64,000 bases of DNA, from the NCBI RefSeq assembly GCF_001429625.1, contig NZ_LMSU01000003.1:1-64000 (forward strand), written 5' to 3'. This stretch comes from Nocardioides sp. Soil805 (GTDB lineage: Bacteria; Actinomycetota; Actinomycetes; Propionibacteriales; Nocardioidaceae). The position numbers were made by a program, and so were the translations under genes. Positions 53,164 to 62,149 of the stretch are shown here, piece after piece. Within the stretch, counting starts at the first letter, position 1. Each line of letters begins with the position of its first letter. A model generated the notes under the pieces. The model was not told where the DNA came from and made no database searches. It worked only from the letters and a program-made list of their open reading frames with translations.

Positions 53164-54474
53164 TCAGGCGGGTGGCCCGAGCTCCACGGTCACCCGCCCG
53201 CCGCCGGACGGGGACGGGCCCACGACCAGGACGCCACCGGACTCGGTGGCGGTCCGGTGCGCGATGGCCAGGCCCAGGCCCGTCGAGTCGGCCCCGCTCT
53301 CGCCGCGGCGTACGACGTCGAGGTCGGGTGGGAACCCCGGCCCGGCGTCGTCGACGGTCAGCACCAGCCCGCCGTCCTCGCGCGGCGCGACCGACATGGC
53401 GACCGCGCTCCCCTCGGGGGTGTGGGTGAAGACGTTGTCGAGGAGCACGTCGACCAGCGCCACCAGGTCCGGCTCGCTGGCGTGCACCGGGACCTCGGGT
53501 CCGTCCGGCGCCGAGACCGCGAAGGGGCGGCCCTGGTCCTCGGCCAGCGGCGCCCAGAACGCCGCCCGCCCCGCGAGCAGCCCGACCGCGGGGGTGCCGG
53601 CGACCACGCCCTCGCGCTCGGAGCGTCGGGCCTCGCCGACCACGTGGTCGACCATCACCTGGAGGCGGTCGAGGTCGTCGGACAGCCGCGCGCGCTCGTC
53701 CGGGTCCGGCAGCCCCTCGATGCGCAGGCGCAGCGCCGTGATCGGCGTACGCAGGCGGTGCGAGAGGTCGGAGACGGCCTCGCGCTCGCGGGCCAGCAGC
53801 AGCTCGATGCGCCCGACCAGGCGCTGGAGGACCTCGCCGAGCTCGCGGACCTCCCGCGGCCCCGACGGCTCGGGGGCGGGGGTACGGCGGTCTCCCAGGT
53901 CCTGCGTCCAGGTGGCGAGCCGGCCGATGGGCTGCACGAAGGACCGGCCCACCCGATCGGCGATCAGCAGGGCACCGAGCAGCAGCACCAGCCCGAGGCC
54001 GGCGAGCACGAGGTAGGCCAGCGTCGTCGGCCCGGACGTCAGGCCCGGCTCGGGCACGAAGACCCGGACGACGGGCGTCGTCGCGGGCGTCCCCGAGGAG
54101 CCGCCGAGGGAGACGGGCACCAGGATCTGGGCGCCGCCATCCACGTCGTCAACCCGGGCCTGCCCGGTCTCGCGGGCCTGGAGCACCCGCTCGTCCTCGC
54201 CGGGCTGGGGCCCGATGTCGGAGCGGTTGCCGGGGTAGAGGACGGTGGTGAGGGTCTCGGAGCCGGCGTTGATGCGGGCCACGTAGACCGCGACGTCGCC
54301 GTCGTCGTCACCCGCCCCGGACACCACCGACTCGGTCGCCTGCACCTCGAGCGCCGCACTGGCCAGCCGGTCCTCCAGCGCATAGTCGCGCAACAGGATC
54401 GCCATCGGCACCAGCATGGCGAGCAGCACCATGGACACGGCCGCGGCGACGGTGAGGATCAGGCTCCGGCGCAC
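53164..54474 (-). CDS. Sensor histidine kinase
   Basis: The 436-residue membrane kinase has two transmembrane helices (about 5-28 and 158-180) around a roughly 120-residue extracytoplasmic sensor. A HAMP-like linker, the phospho-acceptor box LSHRLRTPITALRL, an N-box (DNVFTHTPEG), the G1 box DDAGPGFP and the G2 box STGLGLAIA follow. It should autophosphorylate on His and pass phosphate to the coupled response regulator, whose gene ends 7 bp before its GTG start. The signal sensed is unknown. Confidence 0.93.
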   Translation of the reverse strand: MRRSLILTVAAAVSMVLLAMLVPMAILLRDYALEDRLASAALEVQATESVVSGAGDDDGDVAVYVARINAGSETLTTVLYPGNRSDIGPQPGEDERVLQARETGQARVDDVDGGAQILVPVSLGGSSGTPATTPVVRVFVPEPGLTSGPTTLAYLVLAGLGLVLLLGALLIADRVGRSFVQPIGRLATWTQDLGDRRTPAPEPSGPREVRELGEVLQRLVGRIELLLAREREAVSDLSHRLRTPITALRLRIEGLPDPDERARLSDDLDRLQVMVDHVVGEARRSEREGVVAGTPAVGLLAGRAAFWAPLAEDQGRPFAVSAPDGPEVPVHASEPDLVALVDVLLDNVFTHTPEGSAVAMSVAPREDGGLVLTVDDAGPGFPPDLDVVRRGESGADSTGLGLAIAHRTATESGGVLVVGPSPSGGGRVTVELGPPA

Positions 54475-54481
54475 GGTGTGG

Positions 54482-55168
54482 TCACGCGTCCGGCGGCGAG
54501 AGGCGTACGCCGACGCCACGCACCGTGTGCAGGTAGCGCGGCTCCGCGGCCGACTCACCGAGCTTGCGGCGCAGCCAGGACAGGTGCACGTCGACAGTCT
54601 TGTCCGACCCGCCCCACGCCTGGTGCCACACGTCGACGAGCAGCTCCTTCTTGCCCACCACGTCGCCGGCGCTCTCGGCGAGGCGGGCCAGCAGGTCGAA
54701 CTCGCGCGGGCTCAGGTCGAGCAGCCGCCCGTCCAGCGTGGCGGTGCGGGCGAGCACGTCGAGGCTCAGCCCGCCGACGACCGTGGCGCGCGGGCGCTCG
54801 CCGGTGCTCGCCGTACGCCTCATCACCGCGCGGATCCGGGCCTCCAGCTGGGCGGTCGTGTAGGGCTTGACGACGTAGTCGTCGGCGCCGGCGTCGAGGC
54901 AGCCGATGAGGGACGGGTCGTCGTCCCGGGCGCTGGCCACGATCACGGGCACGTCGCTGACCGCCCGCAGCATGGCCAGCACCTGGGTGCCGTCCACGTC
55001 CGGCAGCCCGAGGTCGAGGATCACGAGGTCGGGCCTGGTGTCGACGGCCAGCGACAGCCCGGACATCCCGGTGGACGCCGACGCGACGGCGTACCCCAGC
55101 TCGCCCAACGACCGCATGAGCAGCGGCCGGATGCGGGGGTCGTCCTCGATGATCAGCACCTGGGCCAC
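54482..55168 (-). CDS. OmpR-family response regulator
   Basis: The 228-residue regulator has a receiver domain with phospho-acceptor Asp52 (LDLGLPDVDG) and Lys101 (VVKPY), and a C-terminal winged-helix DNA-binding domain (LSPREFDLLARLAE, then WGGSDKTVDVHLSWLRRKL). It starts with MAQVLIIEDDP at the ATG at 55168. It forms an operon with the downstream histidine kinase. Direct repeats of 11 nt about 2.2 kb away, upstream of two secreted proteins, are its best visible candidate targets. Confidence 0.95.
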   Translation of the reverse strand: MAQVLIIEDDPRIRPLLMRSLGELGYAVASASTGMSGLSLAVDTRPDLVILDLGLPDVDGTQVLAMLRAVSDVPVIVASARDDDPSLIGCLDAGADDYVVKPYTTAQLEARIRAVMRRTASTGERPRATVVGGLSLDVLARTATLDGRLLDLSPREFDLLARLAESAGDVVGKKELLVDVWHQAWGGSDKTVDVHLSWLRRKLGESAAEPRYLHTVRGVGVRLSPPDA

Positions 55169-55220
55169 GCCACGAACCTAGCGGGCGGCCCGCACGCCAC
55201 CCACCCGACACAATGGGGGC

Positions 55221-55667
55221 GTGAGCAACCGACGGGGATGGACGCGACCGGCGGGACTGGTGGCCGTGTGGGTCGCCGTCGCGCTGGTGGCCGTCACGGT
55301 GGGGGTCGTGGCGGTGACCCGCCTGGGGGCCACGCTCAGCGACCGTGGACCGCTGGGCAACGAGGCGGTCCGCGGCGACCTGCGCGAGGGCGCCGCCACC
55401 CCCGACCCGGACCAGCCGCTCGTCGAGCGCACGATCACCGAGGAGTTCGGCGAGATGGACGTCGCCTGCCGGGGCGAGTTCGCGCTCGGGCTCGACGTGC
55501 GGCCCGACGAGGAGGCCGGCTGGCGCACGGTGAGCTACGAGACCGGGCCCGACGACGACGTGGACGCGGTCTTCGCCCAGCGCGACCGCTCGATCGAGAT
55601 CGAGGTCTACTGCAACCTCGGCCAGCCGGTCGTGGGGGAGGTCGAGCGCAACACGTTGCCCGACTGA
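55221..55667 (+). CDS. Hypothetical membrane-anchored protein
   Basis: The 148-residue protein has one N-terminal transmembrane helix (LVAVWVAVALVAVTVGVVAV) and a small acidic extracytoplasmic domain with Cys in VACRGEF and VYCNLG. I recognise no family. It is divergent from the response regulator by 52 bp and followed by a secreted-protein gene after 78 bp. A role with the two-component system, as a sensed partner or target, is a positional guess. Confidence 0.65.
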   Translation: MSNRRGWTRPAGLVAVWVAVALVAVTVGVVAVTRLGATLSDRGPLGNEAVRGDLREGAATPDPDQPLVERTITEEFGEMDVACRGEFALGLDVRPDEEAGWRTVSYETGPDDDVDAVFAQRDRSIEIEVYCNLGQPVVGEVERNTLPD

Positions 55668-55745
55668 CGCAACCTGGCGAGCCCGGCGTGCGTCTCTCGA
55701 GCACCACACATCCACACGCTGCGCACCCACCCGCGGAGGACCCCG

Positions 55746-56354
55746 ATGACCGTACGACGCCCCCTCGCCCTCGCCCTCGCCGTCACCGCCGTGCTGGCCG
55801 GCCTCGCCGCCCCCGCCGGGGCGAGCGAGACCGGGACCGAGGCGCCCGCCCGGGCGGCCCAGCGCACCACGCTCACCTTCGAGGTCGCCGACTGCGAGGG
55901 CTGCACGGTGCAGCTCGTCCACGCGATGAGCACCCTCGACGCCGACGAGCCGCACGTGTGGATCTCCCGCGAGCGCACCGTGCAGGACGGCTCGGTGACC
56001 TTCCGCCCGCTGACGCGGCGTACGCACGGGCTGTCGGCCACCGTCGTCGCGCCGTGGGAGGGGCACACCGGGTACGTCACGACCGTCGCGTTCCGCTACG
56101 GCGGCGAGTCGGTCGGCGACGAGGTGACCCTCGCGCAGGCGGTCACCGAGAAGAAGGCCTCCGCCTGCTGGGAGGGCACCCGACGACGCAGCCTCACCCT
56201 GCCGCTGGTGGTCGAGGAGGTCGAGGTCCAGGGAGTCAAGGAGCGGGTGCCGGGCAGCATCGCGTTCGTGCCGACCACCCAGTCGTGGCTGCGCCCGATG
56301 CGACAGGCGTGGGACGGCGTGCTCGGCTCGCAGGACGTGAACATCTGCGGCTGA
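55746..56354 (+). CDS. Hypothetical secreted protein
   Basis: The 202-residue protein has a signal peptide (LALALAVTAVLAGLAAPAGA) and a mature beta-rich domain with Cys pairs: ADCEGC near the start and VNICG at the end, plus CWEG in the middle. The TLTFEVADCEGC pattern, then VTFRPLTRRTHGLSATVV, suggests an immunoglobulin-like or CHRD-like fold, but no family is clear. It lies 24 bp before glnA2, with its own GGAGGA ribosome binding site. Confidence 0.7.
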   Translation: MTVRRPLALALAVTAVLAGLAAPAGASETGTEAPARAAQRTTLTFEVADCEGCTVQLVHAMSTLDADEPHVWISRERTVQDGSVTFRPLTRRTHGLSATVVAPWEGHTGYVTTVAFRYGGESVGDEVTLAQAVTEKKASACWEGTRRRSLTLPLVVEEVEVQGVKERVPGSIAFVPTTQSWLRPMRQAWDGVLGSQDVNICG

Positions 56355-56365
56355 GGGGGATGCGA

Positions 56366-56371
56366 CATAGT
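56366..56371 (+). promoter_or_regulatory. Candidate -10 element of glnA2
   Basis: CATAGT lies 7 nt before the ATG of glnA2, with no Shine-Dalgarno between. A leaderless start is therefore likely, although read-through from the preceding gene is possible. Confidence 0.35.
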
Positions 56372-56378
56372 TGCCCGC

Positions 56379-57716
56379 ATGGGCAAGCAAGAAGACTTCG
56401 TACTCCGCGCGCTCGAGGAGCGTGACGTCCGCTTCGTGCGGCTGTGGTTCACCGACGTGCTGGGCTTCCTCAAGTCCGTGTCGGTCGCGCCGGCCGAGCT
56501 CGAGGGCGCCTTCGACGAGGGCATCGGCTTCGACGGCTCGGCCATCGAGGGCTTCGCCCGTGTCTACGAGGCCGACATGCTCGCCAAGCCCGACCCCTCG
56601 ACGTTCCAGATCCTGCCGTGGCGCGGGGAGACGCCGTCGACCGCGCGGATGTTCTGCGACATCGTGATGCCCGACGGCAGCCCGTCGTACGCCGACCCGC
56701 GGCACGTCCTCAAGCGCACGCTGAGCACCGCCGCCGACAAGGGCTTCACCTTCTACACCCACCCCGAGATCGAGTTCTACCTCTTCAAGGACAGCCCCGT
56801 CGCCGGGGCCGACCCGATCCCGGTGGACCGCAGCGGCTACTTCGATCACACGGCGCAGTCGCGCGGCTCGGACTTCCGCCGCGAGGCCATCTCGATGCTC
56901 GAGGCGATGGGCATCTCGGTGGAGTTCAGCCACCACGAGGGCGGCCCCGGCCAGCAGGAGATCGACCTGCGGTACGCCGACGCGCTCAGCACCGCCGACA
57001 ACATCATGACCTTCCGCACCGTCGTGCGGGAGGTGGCGCTGAGCCAGGGGATCTGGGCCTCGTTCATGCCCAAGCCGTTCACCACCCACCCGGGGTCGGG
57101 GATGCACACGCACGTGAGCCTCTTCGAGGGCGACCGCAACGCGTTCTTCGAGGCCGGCGCGGAGTACCAGCTGTCGCGGACGGGCCGGCAGTTCATCGCC
57201 GGCATCCTGCGCCACGCCAGCGAGATCAGCTGCGTCACCAACCAGTGGGTCAACTCCTACAAGCGGCTGCTCGGCGGCGGTGAGGCCCCGTCGTACATCT
57301 GCTGGGGCCACAACAACCGCTCCGCGATGATCCGGGTGCCGATGTACAAGCCCAACAAGGGCCAGTCGACCCGCGTCGAGCTGCGCACCATCGACGCCGC
57401 CAGCAACCCCTACCTGGCCTTCGCGGTGATCCTGGCCGCCGGCATGAAGGGCATCGAGGAGGGCTACGACCTGCCCCGCGAGGCCGAGGACGACGTCTGG
57501 TCGCTCACCGAGCGCGAGCGCCGGGCGCTCGGCATCCAGCCGCTGCCCAAGAACCTGGCGGAGGCGATCAGCATCGCCGAGGACTCCGAGCTGCTGGCCG
57601 AGACGCTGGGCGAGCACGTCTACGACTTCTTCCTGCGCAACAAGCGTGCCGAGTGGGACGAGTACCGCACCCAGGTCTCCGCGTACGAGCGGGACATGAT
57701 GCTGCCGGTGCTGTGA
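56379..57716 (+). CDS. glnA2: Glutamine synthetase, GlnA2-type
   Basis: The 445-residue protein has the beta-grasp N-terminal domain (VRFVRLWFTDVLGF) and the glutamine synthetase signatures: HPEIEFYLF (metal-binding Glu), HHEGGPGQQEIDL, GSGMHTHVSL, the RLLGGGEAPSYICW block and ASNPYLAFAVILAAG. The length matches the mycobacterial GlnA2 group (about 446 residues), shorter than the major GlnA1. It should ligate ammonia to glutamate, or a gamma-glutamyl acceptor. It heads a coupled three-gene operon: the amidotransferase start overlaps its stop (GTGA), then glnE. Confidence 0.92.
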   Translation: MGKQEDFVLRALEERDVRFVRLWFTDVLGFLKSVSVAPAELEGAFDEGIGFDGSAIEGFARVYEADMLAKPDPSTFQILPWRGETPSTARMFCDIVMPDGSPSYADPRHVLKRTLSTAADKGFTFYTHPEIEFYLFKDSPVAGADPIPVDRSGYFDHTAQSRGSDFRREAISMLEAMGISVEFSHHEGGPGQQEIDLRYADALSTADNIMTFRTVVREVALSQGIWASFMPKPFTTHPGSGMHTHVSLFEGDRNAFFEAGAEYQLSRTGRQFIAGILRHASEISCVTNQWVNSYKRLLGGGEAPSYICWGHNNRSAMIRVPMYKPNKGQSTRVELRTIDAASNPYLAFAVILAAGMKGIEEGYDLPREAEDDVWSLTERERRALGIQPLPKNLAEAISIAEDSELLAETLGEHVYDFFLRNKRAEWDEYRTQVSAYERDMMLPVL

Positions 57717-58438
57717 GCCGACCGGTGGGCCCGCGCATCCTCGTCGTCGAGCACCAGGCCTCCTGCCCACCCGCCCTCGTCGGGGTCTGGCTGGAGGAGG
57801 CCGGGGCCGTCCTCGACGTGTGCCGCCCGTGGGCCGGCGACGCCCTGCCCGCGCCGGCGTCGTACGACGCCCTGCTGGTGCTCGGTGGCGAGATGGGCGC
57901 CAACGACGACGCGACCGTGCCGTGGCTGGCCCCCCTCAAGGAGCTGGTCCGCGAGGCCGCCGCCGGCGCGCTGCCCACCCTCGGCATCTGCCTGGGCCAC
58001 CAGGTCATCGCCGTCGCCCTCGGCGGGACGGTGGAACGCAATCCGCTCGGCCAGGCCGTCGGCGTCCTGCCCACGGGCTGGACGAGTGCGAGGGCCGACG
58101 ACCCGCTCACCGGGGAGCTCACGGGCGGCCGGGGCATCCAGTGGAACAACGACGTCGTCACCCGCGCCCCCGACGGCACCGTCGTGCTGGCCGAGTCGGC
58201 CGCCGGCGAGCTCCAGGTCGCCCGCTTCGCACCCGGCGTGTGGGGCGTCCAGCTGCACCCCGAGGCCGACGGCCGCATCGTGCAGGCGTGGGCTGAGAGC
58301 GACCGCGCCGACCACCTCGAGCGCGGCCTCGACCAGGACGCCGTGCTCGCGGAGGTCGACGCCGCCCGCGACGAGCTCGACGCCGCGTGGCGTCCGCTGG
58401 CCCACCGCTTCGCCGAGCTCGCGGGGCAGGCGCGATGA
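57713..58438 (+). CDS. Class I glutamine amidotransferase-like protein
   Basis: The 241-residue protein has the class I glutaminase triad: Cys93 (GICLGHQ), His182 and Glu184 (LHPEAD). It opens with a Rossmann-like start (RILVVEHQASCPP) and has VLGGEMGANDD. No synthetase domain is fused, so it would supply ammonia to a partner or cleave a gamma-glutamyl compound. The GTG overlaps the glnA2 stop and its own stop overlaps the glnE start (ATGA), so all three are translated as one unit. The position between glnA2 and glnE is unusual compared with mycobacteria, where the two are adjacent. Confidence 0.9.
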   Translation: MSRPVGPRILVVEHQASCPPALVGVWLEEAGAVLDVCRPWAGDALPAPASYDALLVLGGEMGANDDATVPWLAPLKELVREAAAGALPTLGICLGHQVIAVALGGTVERNPLGQAVGVLPTGWTSARADDPLTGELTGGRGIQWNNDVVTRAPDGTVVLAESAAGELQVARFAPGVWGVQLHPEADGRIVQAWAESDRADHLERGLDQDAVLAEVDAARDELDAAWRPLAHRFAELAGQAR

Positions 58439-61413
58439 CCACCGCCGGGCAGCTGGTCCGCCTCGGCTTCCAGGACGGGCCGGTCGCGCTGGCCGGCATC
58501 GAGCGGCTCGGCGGGCCGGGGGTCGCCCTGACCACCCACCTCGCGGCGTCCGCCGACCCCGACGCCGCCCTCGCCGGCCTGCTCCGGGTGGCCGACGAGG
58601 TCGAGGACCGGGAGGCGATGCTCGCCGAGGTCGCCGACGACGAGGGCACCGCGATGAGGCTGTGCGCGGTCCTCGGCGCCAGTGCGGCCCTGTCGACGCA
58701 CCTCGCCCGTCACCCCGAGCACTGGCGCGAGCTGACCGACCCGACGCTCGGCACGACCCGCGCCGCGGCGTACGCCGTCCGGGAGGCGCTGCTGCGCGCC
58801 GTCGGGGCCGACCCGCAGGACGCCGCCCCGGTCGCCGGCCTCCCCGACGGGGAGGCCGTGGACGCGCTGCGCGTGGAGTACCGCCGCATCCTGCTGCGCC
58901 TGGCCGCGCGCGACCTCGCCCACCACGTCAGCGTCGACGACGCCGCCGCCGAGATCGCCGACCTCGCCGCGGGCACGCTGGAGGCGGCCCTCGCGGTCGC
59001 CCGGGCCCGGGTCGGGGAGAGCGCCGCCACGACCCGGCTGGCCGTGGTCGCGATGGGCAAGTGCGGCGGCCACGAGCTCAACTACGTCTCCGACGTCGAC
59101 GTGGTCTACGTCTTCGAGCCGGCCGTGCTCGACACCGGCGAGGGTGCCGACGAGTCGCAGGCGCTGCGAGCAGCCACCCAGCTGGCCTCCCATCTCATGC
59201 GGATCTGCTCGGACCACACCGCCGAGGGCACGATCTGGCCCGTCGACGCCAACCTGCGGCCCGAGGGCGCCTCCGGTCCGCTGGTGCGCACCCTGGCCAG
59301 CCACCGCGGCTACTACGAGAAGTGGGCGAAGACCTGGGAGTTCCAGGCTCTCCTCAAGGCCCGACCGGTGGCCGGCGACCTCGCCCTGGGGCGCGAGTAC
59401 GTCGAGATGATCGCGCCGATGGTGTGGTCCGCGGCCGAGCGCGACGGCTTCGTCGCCGACGTCCAGGCGATGCGCCGCCGGGTGGTCGACCACATCCCCG
59501 CCCACGAGGCCGAGCGCCAGCTCAAGCTCGGATCGGGAGGCCTGCGCGACGTCGAGTTCGCCGTCCAGCTGCTCCAGCTCGTGCACGGCCGGGCCGACCC
59601 CAGCCTGCGATCCGGGGCGACGCTGAGTGCGCTGGACGCGCTGACGCGCGGCGGCTACGTCGGCCGCGAGGACGGCGTGGCCCTGCACGAGGCCTACTGC
59701 TTCCTGCGCACGCTCGAGCACCGCATCCAGCTCTTCCAGCTCCGACGCACCCACGTCGTGCCCGACGACGAGGCCGCACTGCGACGGCTCGGCCGCTCGA
59801 TCGGGCTCTACTCCGAGCCCGTCGTGCAGCTCGACAAGCAGTGGCGCTACCACCGCCGCGAGGTGCGCCGCCTGCACGAGAAGCTCTTCTACCGCCCGCT
59901 GCTCGCCGCCGTCGCCAAGCTCCCCGGCGAGGACGCCCGGCTCTCCCTCGACGCCGCCCAGCAGCGGCTGGCCGCGCTCGGCTACCTCGACCCCCGCGCC
60001 GCGCTGCGGCACCTCGAGGCGCTCACCAGCGGGGTCTCGCGCACCTCCGACATCCAACGGACGCTGCTGCCGGTGATGCTCGAGTGGTTCGCCGACGCGC
60101 CGGACCCCGACGCCGGGCTGTTCGGCTTCCGCCGGATCAGCGAGAGCCTGGGCACCTCCCCGTGGTACCTCAAGATGCTGCGCGACGAGGGCCAGGTCGC
60201 CCAGCGGCTGGCCGTCGTGCTGGGGACCTCGCGCTACGCCACCGACCTGCTCGAGCGCGAGCCGCAGGGCGTGCGGATGCTGGGGGAGTCGCTCGCGCCG
60301 CTGTCGGCCGAGGCGCTCACCGCCGAGATGCTGGCCATCGTCAAGCGGCACGACGAGCCGGAGCCCGCGGTGCGGGCGGTGCGCGCCGTACGCCGCCGGG
60401 AGCTGTTCCGGATCGCGTGCGGCGAGCTCTTCGAGGAGATCGACGTCGCCGAGGTCGGCAAGGGGTTGTCGCGGCTGACCGACGCCACCCTGGAGGCGAC
60501 GCTGCGCGTGGCGATGGAGTCCGTACGCCGCCAGCGCTCCCTCGACGCGCAGCCGACCCGGATGGCGGTCGTCGCGATGGGGCGCTACGGGGGCTTCGAG
60601 CTGTCCTACGGCAGTGACGCCGACGTGATGTTCGTGCACGATCCCGTCCCCGGCGTCGAGCCGCAGGTGGCGTCGTCGTACGCGCAGGCCGTGGTGGGGG
60701 AGCTGCGACGGCTGCTGTCGATGCCGGCGAGCGACCCGCCGCTCGAGGTGGACGCCGACCTGCGACCGGAGGGCAAGCAGGGGCCCCTGGTGCGGACCCT
60801 CGAGTCGTACGCCGCCTACTACGCCAAGTGGTCGCACGTGTGGGAGTTCCAGGCGCTGCTGCGCGCTGACGCGGTGGTCGGCGACGAGGGACTGCGCGAC
60901 CGCTTCACCACCCTCATCGACCCGCTCCGCTTCCCCGAGGACGGCATCAGCGCCGACGACATCGTGGAGGTGCGCCGCATCAAGGCGCGCGTCGACGACG
61001 AGCGGCTGCCGCGCGGGGCCGACCCGCACACCCACCTCAAGCTGGGCCGCGGAGGGCTGGCTGACGTCGAGTGGACCGTCCAGCTGCTGCAGATGCGCCA
61101 CGCGGGCGGGGTCCCCGGGCTGCGGACGCCGCAGACCCTCGAGGCGCTCGAGGCGGCGGTGGAGGCCGACCTGATCGACCGCGACGACGCCGAGACGCTG
61201 GCCGCGTCATGGCGACTGGTGAGCCGGGTCCGCAACGCGGTCACCCTGGTGCGCGGCAAGCCCGCCGAGCAGCTGCCGCGCGACGCCCGCGAGCGCGCGG
61301 CCGTGGCCGCGGTGCTCGGCTACGCGGCCGGCACGTCGGACGCGATGCTCAACGACTACCTCCGCACCACCCGGCGCGCGCACGCGGTCGTCGAGAAGGT
61401 CTTCTGGGAGTGA
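58435..61413 (+). CDS. glnE: Bifunctional glutamine synthetase adenylyltransferase/deadenylase
   Basis: The 992-residue enzyme adds or removes AMP on glutamine synthetase in response to nitrogen status. Two nucleotidyltransferase domains are visible. The N-terminal (adenylyl-removing) one has GGHELNYVSDVDVVYVFE near residue 211, and the C-terminal (adenylating) one has GGFELSYGSDADVMFVHD near 722. Each is followed by a GlnD-PII-like helical domain. The length matches full-length family members. It overlaps the amidotransferase stop by ATGA, confirming the operon. In this group GlnE classically acts on GlnA1, which is not present in this window. Confidence 0.96.
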   Translation: MTTAGQLVRLGFQDGPVALAGIERLGGPGVALTTHLAASADPDAALAGLLRVADEVEDREAMLAEVADDEGTAMRLCAVLGASAALSTHLARHPEHWRELTDPTLGTTRAAAYAVREALLRAVGADPQDAAPVAGLPDGEAVDALRVEYRRILLRLAARDLAHHVSVDDAAAEIADLAAGTLEAALAVARARVGESAATTRLAVVAMGKCGGHELNYVSDVDVVYVFEPAVLDTGEGADESQALRAATQLASHLMRICSDHTAEGTIWPVDANLRPEGASGPLVRTLASHRGYYEKWAKTWEFQALLKARPVAGDLALGREYVEMIAPMVWSAAERDGFVADVQAMRRRVVDHIPAHEAERQLKLGSGGLRDVEFAVQLLQLVHGRADPSLRSGATLSALDALTRGGYVGREDGVALHEAYCFLRTLEHRIQLFQLRRTHVVPDDEAALRRLGRSIGLYSEPVVQLDKQWRYHRREVRRLHEKLFYRPLLAAVAKLPGEDARLSLDAAQQRLAALGYLDPRAALRHLEALTSGVSRTSDIQRTLLPVMLEWFADAPDPDAGLFGFRRISESLGTSPWYLKMLRDEGQVAQRLAVVLGTSRYATDLLEREPQGVRMLGESLAPLSAEALTAEMLAIVKRHDEPEPAVRAVRAVRRRELFRIACGELFEEIDVAEVGKGLSRLTDATLEATLRVAMESVRRQRSLDAQPTRMAVVAMGRYGGFELSYGSDADVMFVHDPVPGVEPQVASSYAQAVVGELRRLLSMPASDPPLEVDADLRPEGKQGPLVRTLESYAAYYAKWSHVWEFQALLRADAVVGDEGLRDRFTTLIDPLRFPEDGISADDIVEVRRIKARVDDERLPRGADPHTHLKLGRGGLADVEWTVQLLQMRHAGGVPGLRTPQTLEALEAAVEADLIDRDDAETLAASWRLVSRVRNAVTLVRGKPAEQLPRDARERAAVAAVLGYAAGTSDAMLNDYLRTTRRAHAVVEKVFWE

Positions 61414-61431
61414 GGGTGTTCGCTCGCCGGT

Positions 61432-61496
61432 AAGTGAAGGACATCACTTCATCTCAGGATCAGTGAAGTGATAACCTTCTTTTCAGTGAGGTGAAG
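61432..61496 (+). promoter_or_regulatory. Cluster of AGTGA-type half-sites upstream of the SatD gene
   Basis: AAGTGA (61432) and TCACTT (61444) form a 6-6-6 inverted repeat. TCACTTCA (61444-61451) and TGAAGTGA (61464-61471) are a second inverted pair, 12 nt apart. A further AGTGAGGTGAAG precedes the ATG and includes the Shine-Dalgarno. A GATAAC -10-like hexamer lies at 61470-61475. The overlapping half-sites fit a dimeric repressor. Confidence 0.65.
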
Positions 61497-61498
61497 CC

Positions 61499-62149
61499 AT
61501 GACAGCGACGACGCTCATCGGGGACCTGATCGGGTCCCGCGGCAGCACCGACCGGCGCGCCCTGCACGCGACCTTCGCAGCCGTGCTCGAGCGGGTGAAC
61601 GCCGAGCTGCGTCCGCCCACCCCGGTGCGCATGCAGGTCGGCGACGAGTACCAGGGCGTCTTCGCCTCCCTCGGCGACGCCCTGCACGCCTCGCTGACGG
61701 TGCGCCTGGCGCTGCTGCCCGACGCGGACGTGCGCCACGGGATCGGCCGCGGCAGCATCGAGGTCCTCAGCGAGGACCCGCGGGTGGAGGACGGTCCGGG
61801 GTGGTGGGCGGCCCGGGCAGCGATCGGCCGCGTCGAGCAGGCCGAGCGCCGCCCGGGGGAGCGGTCGCTGCGCACGGCGTACGTCGCACGCCCGGACACC
61901 GCCGTCCTTGACCCGGCTGCGAGCAGCGAGGAGGCGGCCGTCAACGCGGCCCTGGTGCTCCGCGACCACCTCGTCAGCAGCCTGTCGCAGCGCTCGTTGT
62001 CGGTGCTGCGTGGTCTGCTCGTGGGAGAGTCGCAGCGCGACCTGGCCGAGGCGCTCGGGATCAGCCCGTCGGCGGTCTCCCAGCGGGTGCGCGCCGACGG
62101 ACTCGCGGCGATCATCGCCGCCCACGACCTGACGAGGGAGATGCCATGA
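61499..62149 (+). CDS. SatD family protein with C-terminal HTH
   Basis: The 216-residue protein starts TTLIGDLIGSRGSTDRRALH, the SatD-type opening, and has MQVGDEYQGVF. It ends with a winged or sigma-4-like helix-turn-helix (SVLRGLLVGESQRDLAEALG and ISPSAVSQRVRADGLAAI). SatD proteins are DNA-binding in part and often sit beside a membrane partner. The helix-turn-helix and the inverted half-sites just upstream suggest that it regulates its own operon. A GAGGTG ribosome binding site precedes the ATG. Its stop overlaps the next gene (ATGA). Confidence 0.85.
   Translation: MTATTLIGDLIGSRGSTDRRALHATFAAVLERVNAELRPPTPVRMQVGDEYQGVFASLGDALHASLTVRLALLPDADVRHGIGRGSIEVLSEDPRVEDGPGWWAARAAIGRVEQAERRPGERSLRTAYVARPDTAVLDPAASSEEAAVNAALVLRDHLVSSLSQRSLSVLRGLLVGESQRDLAEALGISPSAVSQRVRADGLAAIIAAHDLTREMP

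Noticed and set aside
57568..61101. 1177-codon minus-strand open frame over glnE
   Set aside because: It is opposite a full-length glnE with motifs; the translation is Gly/Arg/His-rich without a domain. It is a by-product of high third-position GC.
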